Of a stretch of 64,000 bases of DNA, positions 55,225-64,000 are shown piece by piece (position 1 is the first letter of the stretch; every line of letters begins with the position of its first letter). Origin of the DNA: Blastobasis lacticolella (Eukaryota > Arthropoda > Insecta > Lepidoptera > Blastobasidae); NCBI GenBank assembly GCA_905147135.1, contig LR990042.1, positions 15,119,545 through 15,183,544 on the forward strand, given 5' to 3'. A program made the translations under genes and the position numbers. Below the pieces are notes generated by a model. The model had not been told where the DNA came from, made no database searches, and was given only the letters and a program-made list of their open reading frames with translations.

Positions 55225-55407
55225 TAAATAATCATCGTGGCGTCATTATGATGATGTTGACTTCAATATAATGTTTAATGAGCTTGTTGAAAAACATCCT
55301 GCACCATACGATTATAATCGATCAGATTACTCTAAACGGAACGTGAGAGACAAGATGCGGATAATGATAGTAAGGAAATTAAACGGCAAATTACGTGGGG
55401 ACAATAA
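55225..55407 (+). pseudogene. MADF-domain fragment (Harbinger accessory protein)
   Basis: In one frame: FNIMFNELVEKHPAPYDYN and RSDYSKRNVRDKMR. ELVEKHP-x-YDYN followed by DY-(S)-KR is the MADF (Myb/SANT-like) DNA-binding domain start. PIF/Harbinger elements encode such a second protein that helps transposase reach DNA and the nucleus. Truncated after about 50 codons. Confidence 0.6.
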
Positions 55408-55612
55408 TGTCTGACCATGCCAGCCCGCTAGGCACGGGAAGGAGAGTTCAACTCACGAAGCGATGGCTAGACGTCGATAAGAACGACATGCGTGCCAACA
55501 AACTCACCACCAAGGATACCGAACACCGAGCGAAGTGGACCAAGAGAAGTAGGAAGGCGGACTCCTGGCAACCGAAATTTAACACCAAGACGATGATAAT
55601 GATGATCTTGGC
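55408..55612 (+). pseudogene. RTE LINE 3' end inside the Harbinger-like element
   Basis: Reads GRRVQLTKRWLDVDKNDMRA, NKLTTKDTEHRAKWTKRSRK, ADSW, parallel to the C-terminus at 18677-18790 (RWIDVAESNARANGLRREDA), and ends in gatgataatgatgat, an RTE tail. Only the last ~200 bp. Confidence 0.65.
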
Positions 55613-55725
55613 GTCAAATCCTGTTTGTGCTCTCGCACGCGAGGACCCGGGGCCCGCTTTGACTATGATCCAAGATTTAGCAGATCAGGCAATTACAGTG
55701 GAACGACTGCCAACTGACCTCCATA
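55613..55725 (-). repeat. SINE family A 3' end
   Basis: The last ~110 bp of the family A SINE (gaggacccggggcccgc, tgatccaagatttagcagatcagg, acgactgcca) in minus orientation, tail to tail with the RTE fragment. Head and boxes are missing. Confidence 0.65.
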
Positions 55726-55963
55726 CATAAGGTCGACATAAGGTCAATAATCATGCGAGTCGTTTAAAATAACGCGCGTAAAAGCGTCGAAAAAGCTCTC
55801 GTGCAAACGTTGCCTAACTCACAATCATTCGTAAATCTCTCGTGCGATCATTGCCTAACGTGAAAAACCAGAATAACACCACCGTTTTCTTTGTTGTCAC
55901 CGTGACGTGGCACTGCGTGGTGCGCCGCGCAGTGCACTGCACTGCATTAGTGGAGCTAGTCGC

Positions 55964-58900
55964 CTATAGTGTGTCGTCGTAAGGGTACCAAATCAGGCCT
56001 AGCATGCGTTCGGCAACGCTCTTCGCCGCACAGTCAGTGTCAATTTTGAACCCTTTGACCGCGTCGCCCAGCGTCTCTTGTGGCAGGCTGTCCAACACGG
56101 CCTGGCTATTGCTTATAAAGTTGCGTATTTCAAAGCCTCCTTGCTGGTGAATGTAGGTTATATCTTGTATCATTTTTACGGCCACGGTTTCGTCGGGTAG
56201 GCTTTGTATATAATCATCCATGTAGTGATGTGTCCGTATTGCATGAACGGCGGCAGGCATGGTTGATTCGAAGCGGTGCGCATTCTTGTTTTTGATAAAT
56301 TGAGCAATGAAAGGCGAACAGTTTGCTCCAAAAATTAACGATGTCATGATGTATTGCTTCACAGGTTCGGATTCGTCATCGCGAAACAGGAATCTGAATG
56401 CGTTACGGTCTTCTGGTCGGATTTTTATTCTTAAAAACATGTCTTTGATGTCACCTGCTACGGCAATATTATTTTCACGGAAGCGCAGCATTATTCCAAA
56501 GAGTGACATAAGTAGATCGGGCCCTCTCAGTAGGTAGTCATTCAGTGAGAAGCCCCTGACTTTCGCTGCTGCATCAAACACCAATCGTAGCTTCTTCTTA
56601 TTTGGGTTATCAACACCAAAATGGGGCAAATACCAGGTTCGTGGTGTAATTCCACAACTATTAAGCTGTTCAGCATAGTCATTACTCAATAAATGTTGCA
56701 CCCGTTCCCTGTACCTGGCAGCGTACTCTTCATTACGACTCATCTTTTGTTCCACATTTTTCAGTCTGGATACGGCGCACGGTAGTGAGGTAGGTAGCTT
56801 ACAATTATTATCTTTCCAGGAAAGGCCGACCTGCCAGCGTCCGTTGATAAGAGTGGAGGTATTTTCCAGGTGTTCTATGGCGCGTAGGTCTTCTGAGTTT
56901 TGGCGAGGCCTGGCAGACACGCCCATAGATTCGATGAAGAAAGAGCGACGCACCTCTTCGTGTAGTTCTTGGAGATCACGATCGTTTTCAGGAGTCGTGT
57001 GATGCTCGGTAACGAATAATGTCGAATGGAAGGCGCTTTTTGGTGATAGTACAGGCACCCTTCCATGCACGCACCAGCCGAGAGGGGTTCGAGTGGCGAA
57101 AGGTTCGTTGCGACCGCCTTGCACAACTTCCAACGGCATGAGTAGATGATAATTGTCTTGACCAATTAGTATTTGCGGTTTTAAGAGTTCGTGGCACAAG
57201 TTGTCTTTGATTTTATACAAATGTTTGTATTTTAAACAGTTTACAGACCGTAAATCTTGAGTAGGTAGGTCTAGTTTATCGACACTTCGCGCTTTGATGA
57301 CGAACGTAGCTGCATCCATACCGGATAGTTGCAAATCCACGAGTTGTGTGTCGCAGACTAAGTCGGTGTGGTCCCACGCACCGCGCACCCGCAGCGGCTG
57401 CCGGCGCCCGCGCACCCCCGCGCGCCGCGCGAGGGCTGCGCTTATCAGTGTTACAGATGAGCCATCGTCGAGAAGCGCCGTTGCGTTTATTATTCCGTTA
57501 GGTCCGTGTATATTTATAGGCATAACTTTCAACAGTACTGTACTACTCTGCGTGTTGATATTGTTGACTGACTGTTGCGGAGCCTGTCGTGACGGTGAAC
57601 TCGATGTGGCACTGTCGTGGGGTCGTGAAGTAGGAGTATAGTGTAGCAGCCGATGGTGGGATTCTCCGCAGCTGTCCGCGTCACAGACAGCGGCCGGGCA
57701 CGTCTGCCTATCATGGCGGGCTATTAAACACTTATAACATAAGCCTTTTTGCTTAACAAACTGCCAGCGCTCTTTACGTAGTGACTTCTTAAATTTCTTG
57801 CAGTCGGTTAATTTATGCTTCGATTTATGACAATATAGACAATTATAGTCACTCTGGTCGTTCTGCACCAATACAGATTGCGTTTGTTGATTGTTGTCGT
57901 TGTATTTTCGTCGGTAGGTATCCACTCGAGTGTTCAATAAGCTAGCACTGCATGTAGAAAACTTCACAGCCTCTTCATGTAGAAAATCAGATAAAATGTC
58001 CATTCGTGATTTTGAGCCAGGCTTCGTGATGTGTGGATAACTATAGTCGTTCCATTTGGACAATAGTAGTGTAGGTAGCTTTGTCAACACGGTGTCTACT
58101 ATACCCATTCCTTGTAGGTACTCGTCGCGGCCGAGAACTCGGACTGCCGCCACATAGTTGCTTACTTTAATGGAGAATGATACAATGTCTTTGTTGTATT
58201 CTTGAGATAGCGGATTGAACTTCTTGATTTCCAGCATGATCTTGGATACTATTATATCGGCGTTTCCGAACTGTAACTCCAGGGTCTTCATAACGATGTC
58301 AGGCGATGTGGCAGTTACTAATAGTGCTGAAACAGCCTCCCTGGCGGGTCCGCGAAGACATTTCCGTAGGCGCCAAAGATTCTCTTTTCCATTAAACTTG
58401 CACAGTTCAGTTGAGTCTTCGTATGACTGTTTAAAGGACAGCCATTCCATTGGTTCGCCGGAGAAAATTGGTAGGTCTCGTGGCGTACTGATGCGACTGA
58501 GAAGGTTAGCGTTTTGGCAGTTACTTGCTGAGATGGTTACCAAATCCTTTAGTACACTAGCCAGCTCTTGAATAGGACCTTCGGTGCTGGCGCGCTGTGC
58601 CGGCGGACACGACATACCTTCATTATTTTCCATCTTGGTGGTATGATGTGTTTCCATTTCAAGTTGACTGTGCTGAATCCACCTCTCGATTTCACTACCC
58701 TTCCTGATGCTGCTACCCCCAGACTTCAAATTTTGTGGACTGTATTTTGGATCATCTAGCTCAGCTAGGTCCGCGGCTAGTTTTTTATCTATTATTTCCA
58801 TCTGTATGCGTGCTTTTGCTTCTGCAGCTTGCAATTCCAACTTCTTCTTTTGTGCCTCGATGGAGGATGACGAAGAATTCGTCTTAGATCGGGTACCTTT

Positions 58901-59113
58901 TGTTCGCTTTGAAGATGTTCCTGGAGCGTATTTGTCATCGTAGGGGTTCAAAATGGGCTTTTCATCCTTTTTATTATCCATTTGTGGTTGAACTCGTTGG
59001 CTGGCTGACTGATTGTCACCTTCGTTTCTAGAACATTCTTCCGCGACGAATGTGGGTATTTTCTTCGTACTTCTCGTGTTCACCATCTTTCCCGCTGGCG
59101 GAGTGTTAAACAT
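55964..59113 (-). pseudogene. BEL/Pao gag-protease-RT, N-terminal half of the polyprotein
   Basis: The open frame continues into the LTR, but the likely start is Met at 59113 (MFNTPPAGKMVNTR) or 59086. Order: acidic/coiled N-terminus, gag core (ISTPRDLPIFSGEPMEWLSF), two zinc knuckles (CLYCHKSKHKLTDC, CYKCLIARHDRQTC), protease (ATALLDDGSSVTLISAALA), then RT with LRLVFDAAAKVRG, GDIKDMFLRIKI and YMDDYIQS (active site intact). It ends at a TAG supplied by the edge of the inserted DNA transposon. About 1050 residues, no internal stop. Confidence 0.9.
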
Positions 59114-59138
59114 CGGCGATCGGGCTCGAAGACCACTT
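59113..59138 (-). promoter_or_regulatory. Primer-binding site and leader
   Basis: Next to the 5' LTR the minus strand reads aag then tggtcttcgagcccg. TGG followed by acceptor-like sequence is the expected complement to a tRNA 3' end. Which tRNA cannot be named from the sequence alone. The leader is only about 25 bases if Met at 59113 is used. Confidence 0.5.
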
Positions 59139-59387
59139 TGTTGGTGATGGGGTGATACGTGGTGGAAGAAAATACTTTTAAAACTTAGACTTCGGTTTAT
59201 TTTACGTAGGTTAGATAATACATGTACTGTTCGCAATGGCTGCGGCCTAACTGCTCGTAGTAGTGGGGCGGGCGGTGCGGTGGGATCGGAGGGGCCTGAG
59301 GAAAGGTGCGAGGGGTAAGAGCGGCGTCTGCCGCTTGACACATAGATATACCTACATATATACAAATTAGTAACTACGTCGCTAACA
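59139..59387 (-). repeat. 5' LTR of the BEL/Pao element
   Basis: 249 bp, matching 50489-50737 with one visible change (g at the position after gatacgt, where the other has a). As the 5' LTR it should hold the promoter; no textbook TATA box is obvious. Confidence 0.9.
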
Positions 59388-59479
59388 AATGCTTTCATTC
59401 AACTATGTTAACGTTTCTAAAAATGTATCGTTCTTTACATTACATAATTTCCCAATTTGAAAATGAAAAGCTTCTTTCA

Positions 59480-61010
59480 GCCTTCCACGGTCATACAAAT
59501 ACAAAATACAAATACTTTATTAGTAACAGAGTTACACGTCAAAGTGGCAAGTTGGTACCTAGGAAGTATCTTTATAAATAACCCATTACAATTCATTATA
59601 ATTAACAATGTCGACGCCGTAGACTAAACTAAATTATTCATAACAAAATATAAAAATGTCAAAATTTCAAATTATTAAAAATCATTCACAATAATTAAAT
59701 CATACGCAATACAATAATAAAATGTCATAGTTTCAGTTATTAATATCATAATCAGATAAAATTGTCATTTCAATTCATTTTACACTATGTGGAGGCAATT
59801 TACAATCTACAAATTCGTCAAAGTCATAGAAACAATGTTCTAATAGCCAATGTTTTAATTTGGATTTAAATATGTTGACGGTAGGAGCATGTCTAACGTT
59901 CTCCGGCAGTTTGTTGTAAACAGTAGGCCCTAGCACGTAAATAGACCGTTCCGACTTTACTAGCCTATGGCGCACTGGAAGAAGTTGGCCCTCGTCTCTA
60001 TTGCTCCTCAAGGCGCGCGACATTGCCTTCTTACGTTCGAACAAGGCTATATTACTGTATGTAAATACTGCTATCTGGTACAGGTACTCGCAAGGAAGTG
60101 GCAGTATACCCAACTGTTTGAAGAGGGGTCTGCATGGTTCCTGCTGATCACCTATACCAAGAATGGCACGGACAGCTCGCTTTTGCGACACAAACGCACG
60201 ATGCCACTCGGAGGCGCGAGCCCACAGTTCGGCGCCGTAGGATAGGACTGAGTGCACCGTGGCGAAGTAACACGACCGAACTACTCCGCGGTCGGCGGTG
60301 CTAGCAAGGCGTCTAAGTGCAAAACTTGCGCGACCAAGCTTACCACACACCTCGTTAATATGAGTTTCCTATGTGAGGGCACTGTCAATGTGGAAACCCA
60401 ATAACTTAGTGGCATTCACTTGTTGTAGCGCCGCACTGCCCAAATTCACCTTTAGTGGGTGGGTGTTTTTGCCATTTAAGGAGAACCTAATAAAGCAGGT
60501 CTTTTCCCTATTCAGTGCTAGGCCGTTGGCTCTAAACCACTCTTCGAGCCGCCGAACCGTGCAGTTTAGATTCTCCTCGAGCTCCCATTCCGTGGGCGCG
60601 GAGACCACGACCACGACGTCGTCAGCGTAGATGTATATTTTAACGTCTACGCTGTCCATCGCTCCCAGCAGATCATTCAGCAGGAGGCTGAATAATGTGT
60701 TAGAGAGACAAGATCCTTGTGGAACACCCATCGTGCTGGTCATCTCAGCCGACACCACTTGACCCCCTTCGCCGACTAGCACCTGCGATCTGTTTGTCAT
60801 AAAAGACAACAACAGTGACAGTGCGGGCCCACGGATCCCGTAATGGTTCAGCTTATCTGCTACAAGGCGATGGTCCGCGGTGTCGAAGGCGCGCGAGAGA
60901 TCGCAGCAGACGAGTGCGACCTGGCGACCCTCCTCGCGCGCATTCAACACGTCCCGTAGTACCTTACGCACTAAGTCAATCGTCGCGCGCGCATAGGTTT
61001 CACTTCAGTA
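59480..61010 (-). mobile_element. LINE, 5'-truncated, RT nearly open
   Basis: 60971-60369 and 60350-59775 are one frame separated by a single TAG at about 60371-60369. Visible: CCDLSRAFDTADHRLVADKL, MGVPQGSCLSNTLF, YIYADDVVVVVS (active site intact), LNREKTCFIRFS, TKLLGFHIDSALT, VLSYGAELWARAS, QKRAVRAILGIGD and a C-terminal KLKHWLLEHCFYDFDEF. The 3' UTR runs to about 59490 with acaaatac repeats. The 5' end is lost before the RT fingers. Young compared with the other LINEs. Confidence 0.8.
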
Positions 61011-62390
61011 GAAAGCTTTGATGTCTACGTTGATGGACACCAAACACAAGCAACAATTTACACAAAACATACAATCATATTGTCAATCCAGTTCTCATCA
61101 AAACAACAACTGAGTTACGTGTACAGCACTCGTTGCAGATCTACACCACGCGCTGGGGACCATCGCACATATAGTGCGAGGCAGGCCAGCGGCTTGTAGT
61201 CAGTCAATGAGATGCTATTTTACGTACCTCCACCAACATTGTGCACGTCGGTTAGTTCTGCGACTACCGCGTTACTCTACTAGTCTACTAATACACGAAC
61301 TAGGCGACAGGAACCGCCCCAATTCCGTCCCCAGTAAAACCTTACAGCTATTACCAAAAGGTTCATTAGTCAACCCACCGCGGACAAAATTCAATCAGAC
61401 TGCGACAAAACGAAAAGAATCGACACCCTACCCCGACCCACCGTTGGAAAAGAATTCCAGCTTTACAGATCAGACCATTAAGGCATGTGAGTTCTCTTCC
61501 CCGCTCCAAATAGGATACCAACTGCAACATGGGGTCACGTAGCCAAAATTTAAAAAATAAGCCGTAAGGCTACCTACGACACCGCCACCACTATAATCAT
61601 CGCTACTTTCCGCCGACACTGGCTCATCTTATTCTAAAGCTTGATTACACAGTGCTTAAGCTATATCTGTTAGACCTGCCCGCCTCAAAAAAATCACAAC
61701 ATTAAACTTGCCATCTACAGTCACGACATCGAGACTTTCGGGGCTCTCATCCTAATGAGTGTCACGTCACACACACGACTCCCACACTACGCCAAGTAAG
61801 CCAAATAAATGGATAATTCCCGTTGTCCCCCGAATGCTATCCCCCGAATGGGGGACAACGGGAATTTAAGTTTCGTTGTCAGGATGATTGACCTCAACAA
61901 CAGTTTAGGCACAACTAATGATGACTAGGCTCATGACCCTCTCCTACATATACAGGGTGTAAAAAGATCGCTAGCATTAATTGAAACCCCATGTTCTACC
62001 CATGAAACTGAACAACTTTCCCCAAGAAACATACCCGCGGAAACTCATAGTTTAGGCAGAAATTGAGATTCTTTAAAAAAAAGTTGTATTTTTGTACTAA
62101 AAAATATCAAGTATCGATAACTAAATCGTAATTTAGACACTCAAAGATCAAATTTAAGTTGAAATAAATGCACTTTACGTAAAAGCACGCAATGGATAGC
62201 GTGCAGGCTGGCCGGCCGTACACGTGCGCCTAACTACCTACCTACTAGCTGCCGCGCGCTAACTTTCCACCTACTCGGTTCCGCGCGCTAGGTACTACCT
62301 ACAGCGGACGTGCCTGCGCCAATCCGCCACCGGCCGCCCGTGGGCCCATGCTCATGGGGCAACAGCACTGCCATGCTATCACTCAGTAAA
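61011..62390. other. No recognisable gene; hairpin at 61815-61870
   Basis: Open frames such as 61174-61542 plus lack motifs. 61815-61831 (aattcccgttgtccccc) and 61854-61870 are perfect reverse complements, a small foldback structure. 61955-62120 starts with acagggtgt, a terminus-like word. From about 62215 the sequence becomes rich in cctacctacc. Confidence 0.4.
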
Positions 62391-62394
62391 GTTC

Positions 62395-62780
62395 AACAAG
62401 ACAGGGGTACGCATATCTACCTTAATACATTACCTAGACGTTTGCTTACGGTCATTGACATTATACCAGCTCCTACCTACCGTCGATATCAGCAGTAAAG
62501 TTCACGATCGAAAGTCCTACCTACCTAGGTACATGATTACATGAGAATTTAACGTAGTAGGTATCTACCGTGGCGCGCACTTGCATGATCAGGCACAGGA
62601 TCTGTCTACCTACCTAACTTACGTACACGTTTGCTTACGGACATTCACATCATACGAGAATCGAGCCCAGTACCTACCACCTACCTACTGTCGATATCTG
62701 CAGTAAAGTTTACGATCGATAGTCCAATACCTACTAGGAACATGAGAATTGAACGTAGTACCTGTGGTAGTACCTACCTA
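62395..62780. repeat. Imperfect ~189-bp tandem duplication
   Basis: cgtttgcttacgg at 62439 and 62628, gtcgatatc-gcagtaaagtt and acgatcga-agtcc, and catgagaatt-aacgtagta follow in the same order in both halves, offset by about 189 bases. No coding capacity. Confidence 0.65.
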
Positions 62781-63204
62781 CCACTTGTCATCAGCTGACA
62801 GGATGACCGGATACCAAACCAACATGTTTGTATTACGAACATTCCCAATTCCTATCACACGACCGAACCGTGGAGACTAAGGCAAAAAAAAGTAACTAGG
62901 TAGGTATTCATTTGTCAGACACGCACGACACGAGAACTGATGCGGGATCGGACCAAAGGCGCAGTAAGTACCTACCAGATAGATACACACTTTAAGAAGA
63001 AATAAGTATTAAACCCAGGTCATTGATCGATGACTTAATACCTACCTTAATTATAATTTCAAATCGAACATACCTAAACCATTATCACACGAGAATCAAG
63101 TGAGCTGATCAGTTGTATTGCACCGCGTAGGTGAATAAATGTGAATCTGATCAGCAGACGTGAATAAAGTTTAATCAGTCACCGATGCCTAAGTGTAGCA
63201 TCCA

Positions 63205-63300
63205 AATGGCCATGTACTAATGACTCTTTCTGAGTTATGTATATTAGTTGAATACAATACGGTGACGAAAAACATCGTAATGAAACCAGGCGACCTTCAT
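63205..63300 (+). repeat. SINE family A fragment
   Basis: catgtactaatgactctttctgagttatgtatattagttgaa matches the body of family A after box B; the tail continues to about 63295 (catcgtaatgaaacc). The tRNA-like head is absent. Confidence 0.55.
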
Positions 63301-64000
63301 GTGCACCCATGATCTTATTTGTTGAAACAGTTTCCTGAGGTCTACCATCTCCACTAACTCTTCTAAGGAGGCAAGAGAGCAGCAGCTGTGGCGTGCCCAA
63401 AATCCAGCGCCTCCTGGATCCATCACACCCACTGAATCCCTGCTTACATACCTACTTACGGATACGAGTACGGATTCACATTTTCCTTCGCCGTGCAACT
63501 GATATGAGGGGTCAATGACCGATACCTCTACCTACAACCTACCTAGGTGGTACATGTACCAACGATCTAATAAAGGTCGCGGGGGCCCGGTGACTATTAA
63601 CGGTGGAAAGGAAGTCGATTGGGGAGGCCTTTGACCAGCACTGGACGTTCTACGTAGGTACGGCTGATAAGGAGAAAGAAGACGGTAAGAAGGTACCTAG
63701 AGAACACAACAAATAACAATCGAATACGACCCCAAACTCCCAACCCGAACCATCTCAGGCAGCCATTCCGCACCTTAGGTTGTGCTTTAGGTACCTACTC
63801 TTGACTGCCCATCGGCACGTCCGCGTTTGAGTCACAGAAAAAAAATCATCAATGCGAAGGCAAGTTGTAGTAGGTAGGTAAGTGCTTAGGTATCTAGTTG
63901 CGACCTAGATTTCCTAAACGCCGTTATTATTACGGAGTGAGTTCTCGCTGTACAGTAGTGTCGTCCTGCCTGGGTACCTAGTTCTTATTTACTGACAAGA
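63301..64000. other. No recognisable gene
   Basis: A minus-strand open frame (63498-63244, 84 codons) has ordinary composition but overlaps the SINE fragment and shows no domain. Otherwise GGTA/TACC-rich DNA to the window edge. Confidence 0.35.

Larger units (their letters stand above)
53176..55966 (+). mobile_element. PIF/Harbinger-like DNA transposon inside BEL/Pao pol
   Basis: About 2.79 kb flanked by TAG on both sides (53173-53175 and 55967-55969), a 3-base duplication as expected for PIF/Harbinger. The ends are related in inverted form (CACTGATGCAGTG on the left, CACTAATGCAGTG when the right end is reversed) and both are rich in gcagtgc words. Inside: a transposase N-terminal remnant, a MADF-domain remnant, a 104-bp tandem array, an RTE fragment and a SINE fragment. 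Non-autonomous now. Confidence 0.7.
50489..59387 (-). mobile_element. BEL/Pao LTR retrotransposon, young, split by a DNA transposon
   Basis: Two 249-bp LTRs (50489-50737 and 59139-59387; TG...CA) differ at one position that I can see, and the element is bracketed by the 5-base duplication aatgc (50484-50488, 59388-59392). Internal order on the minus strand: primer site, gag, zinc knuckles, protease, RT, then a 2.8-kb foreign insert, then RNase H, integrase, polypurine tract. Apart from the insert both halves are open, so it was probably coding-competent until interrupted. Without the insert it would be about 6.1 kb, normal for the family. Confidence 0.92.

Noticed and set aside
59114..59398. 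N-terminal extension of the BEL/Pao polyprotein
   Set aside because: The open frame runs back through the 5' LTR by chance; translation should start after the primer site.
1..64000. CRISPR array, prokaryotic operon or recent bacterial transfer
   Set aside because: No spaced direct repeats and no ribosome-binding or operon structure; genes have introns and insect domains.

Overview
The window looks like a piece of a moth or butterfly (Lepidoptera) chromosome. The support is a cluster of small insect cuticular-protein genes (RR-1 type, chitin-binding), a dense load of insect retroelements (RTE, Jockey/CR1-like LINEs, BEL/Pao, Ty3/gypsy), several tRNA-derived SINE families, and the abundant TACC microsatellite texture usual in moth DNA. 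I see no bacterial genes, rRNA, genuine tRNA gene or CRISPR array.

Layout. 1-7.4 kb: LINE relics, mainly a 4.3-kb degenerate element on the minus strand (2396-6652). 7.9-16.9 kb: an old env-bearing LTR retroelement (gag, zinc-knuckle/protease, env, LTR pieces; pol missing), broken by a SINE in its 5' LTR and by a 3.5-kb Jockey LINE inside gag. 17.2-22 kb: cuticular-protein gene 1 (CP1), three exons, with an RTE LINE in intron 1 and an 861-bp transposon sitting on its stop codon. 22-32 kb: SINEs, a 727-bp hAT-like element with a clean 8-bp target duplication, a pair of perfect 35-bp inverted ends 4.8 kb apart, and two LINE relics. 32-38.7 kb: a broken copy (CP2: exon 1 and exon 3, with LINEs where exon 2 should be). 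38.8-42.1 kb: gypsy gag fragment and a LINE. 42.3 kb: CP3, promoter and exon 1 only. 45-48.2 kb: CP4, three exons, apparently intact. 50.5-59.4 kb: a young 8.9-kb BEL/Pao element on the minus strand with 249-bp LTRs and a 5-bp target duplication, split by a 2.8-kb PIF/Harbinger-type DNA transposon that itself carries old RTE and SINE debris. 59.5-64 kb: a nearly open 5'-truncated LINE, then sequence without recognisable genes.

Host function. CP1 and CP4 encode secreted cuticle proteins: a three-codon first exon (start plus two residues), a second exon with the rest of the signal peptide and a Pro/Ala-rich segment, and a third exon with the chitin-binding RR-1 motif. All four first exons have the same splice donor and phase, and the third exons share acceptor phase, so cross-splicing between copies is possible in principle. 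Everything else is best read as transposable-element material in many nested layers. Boundaries of degenerate elements are approximate.
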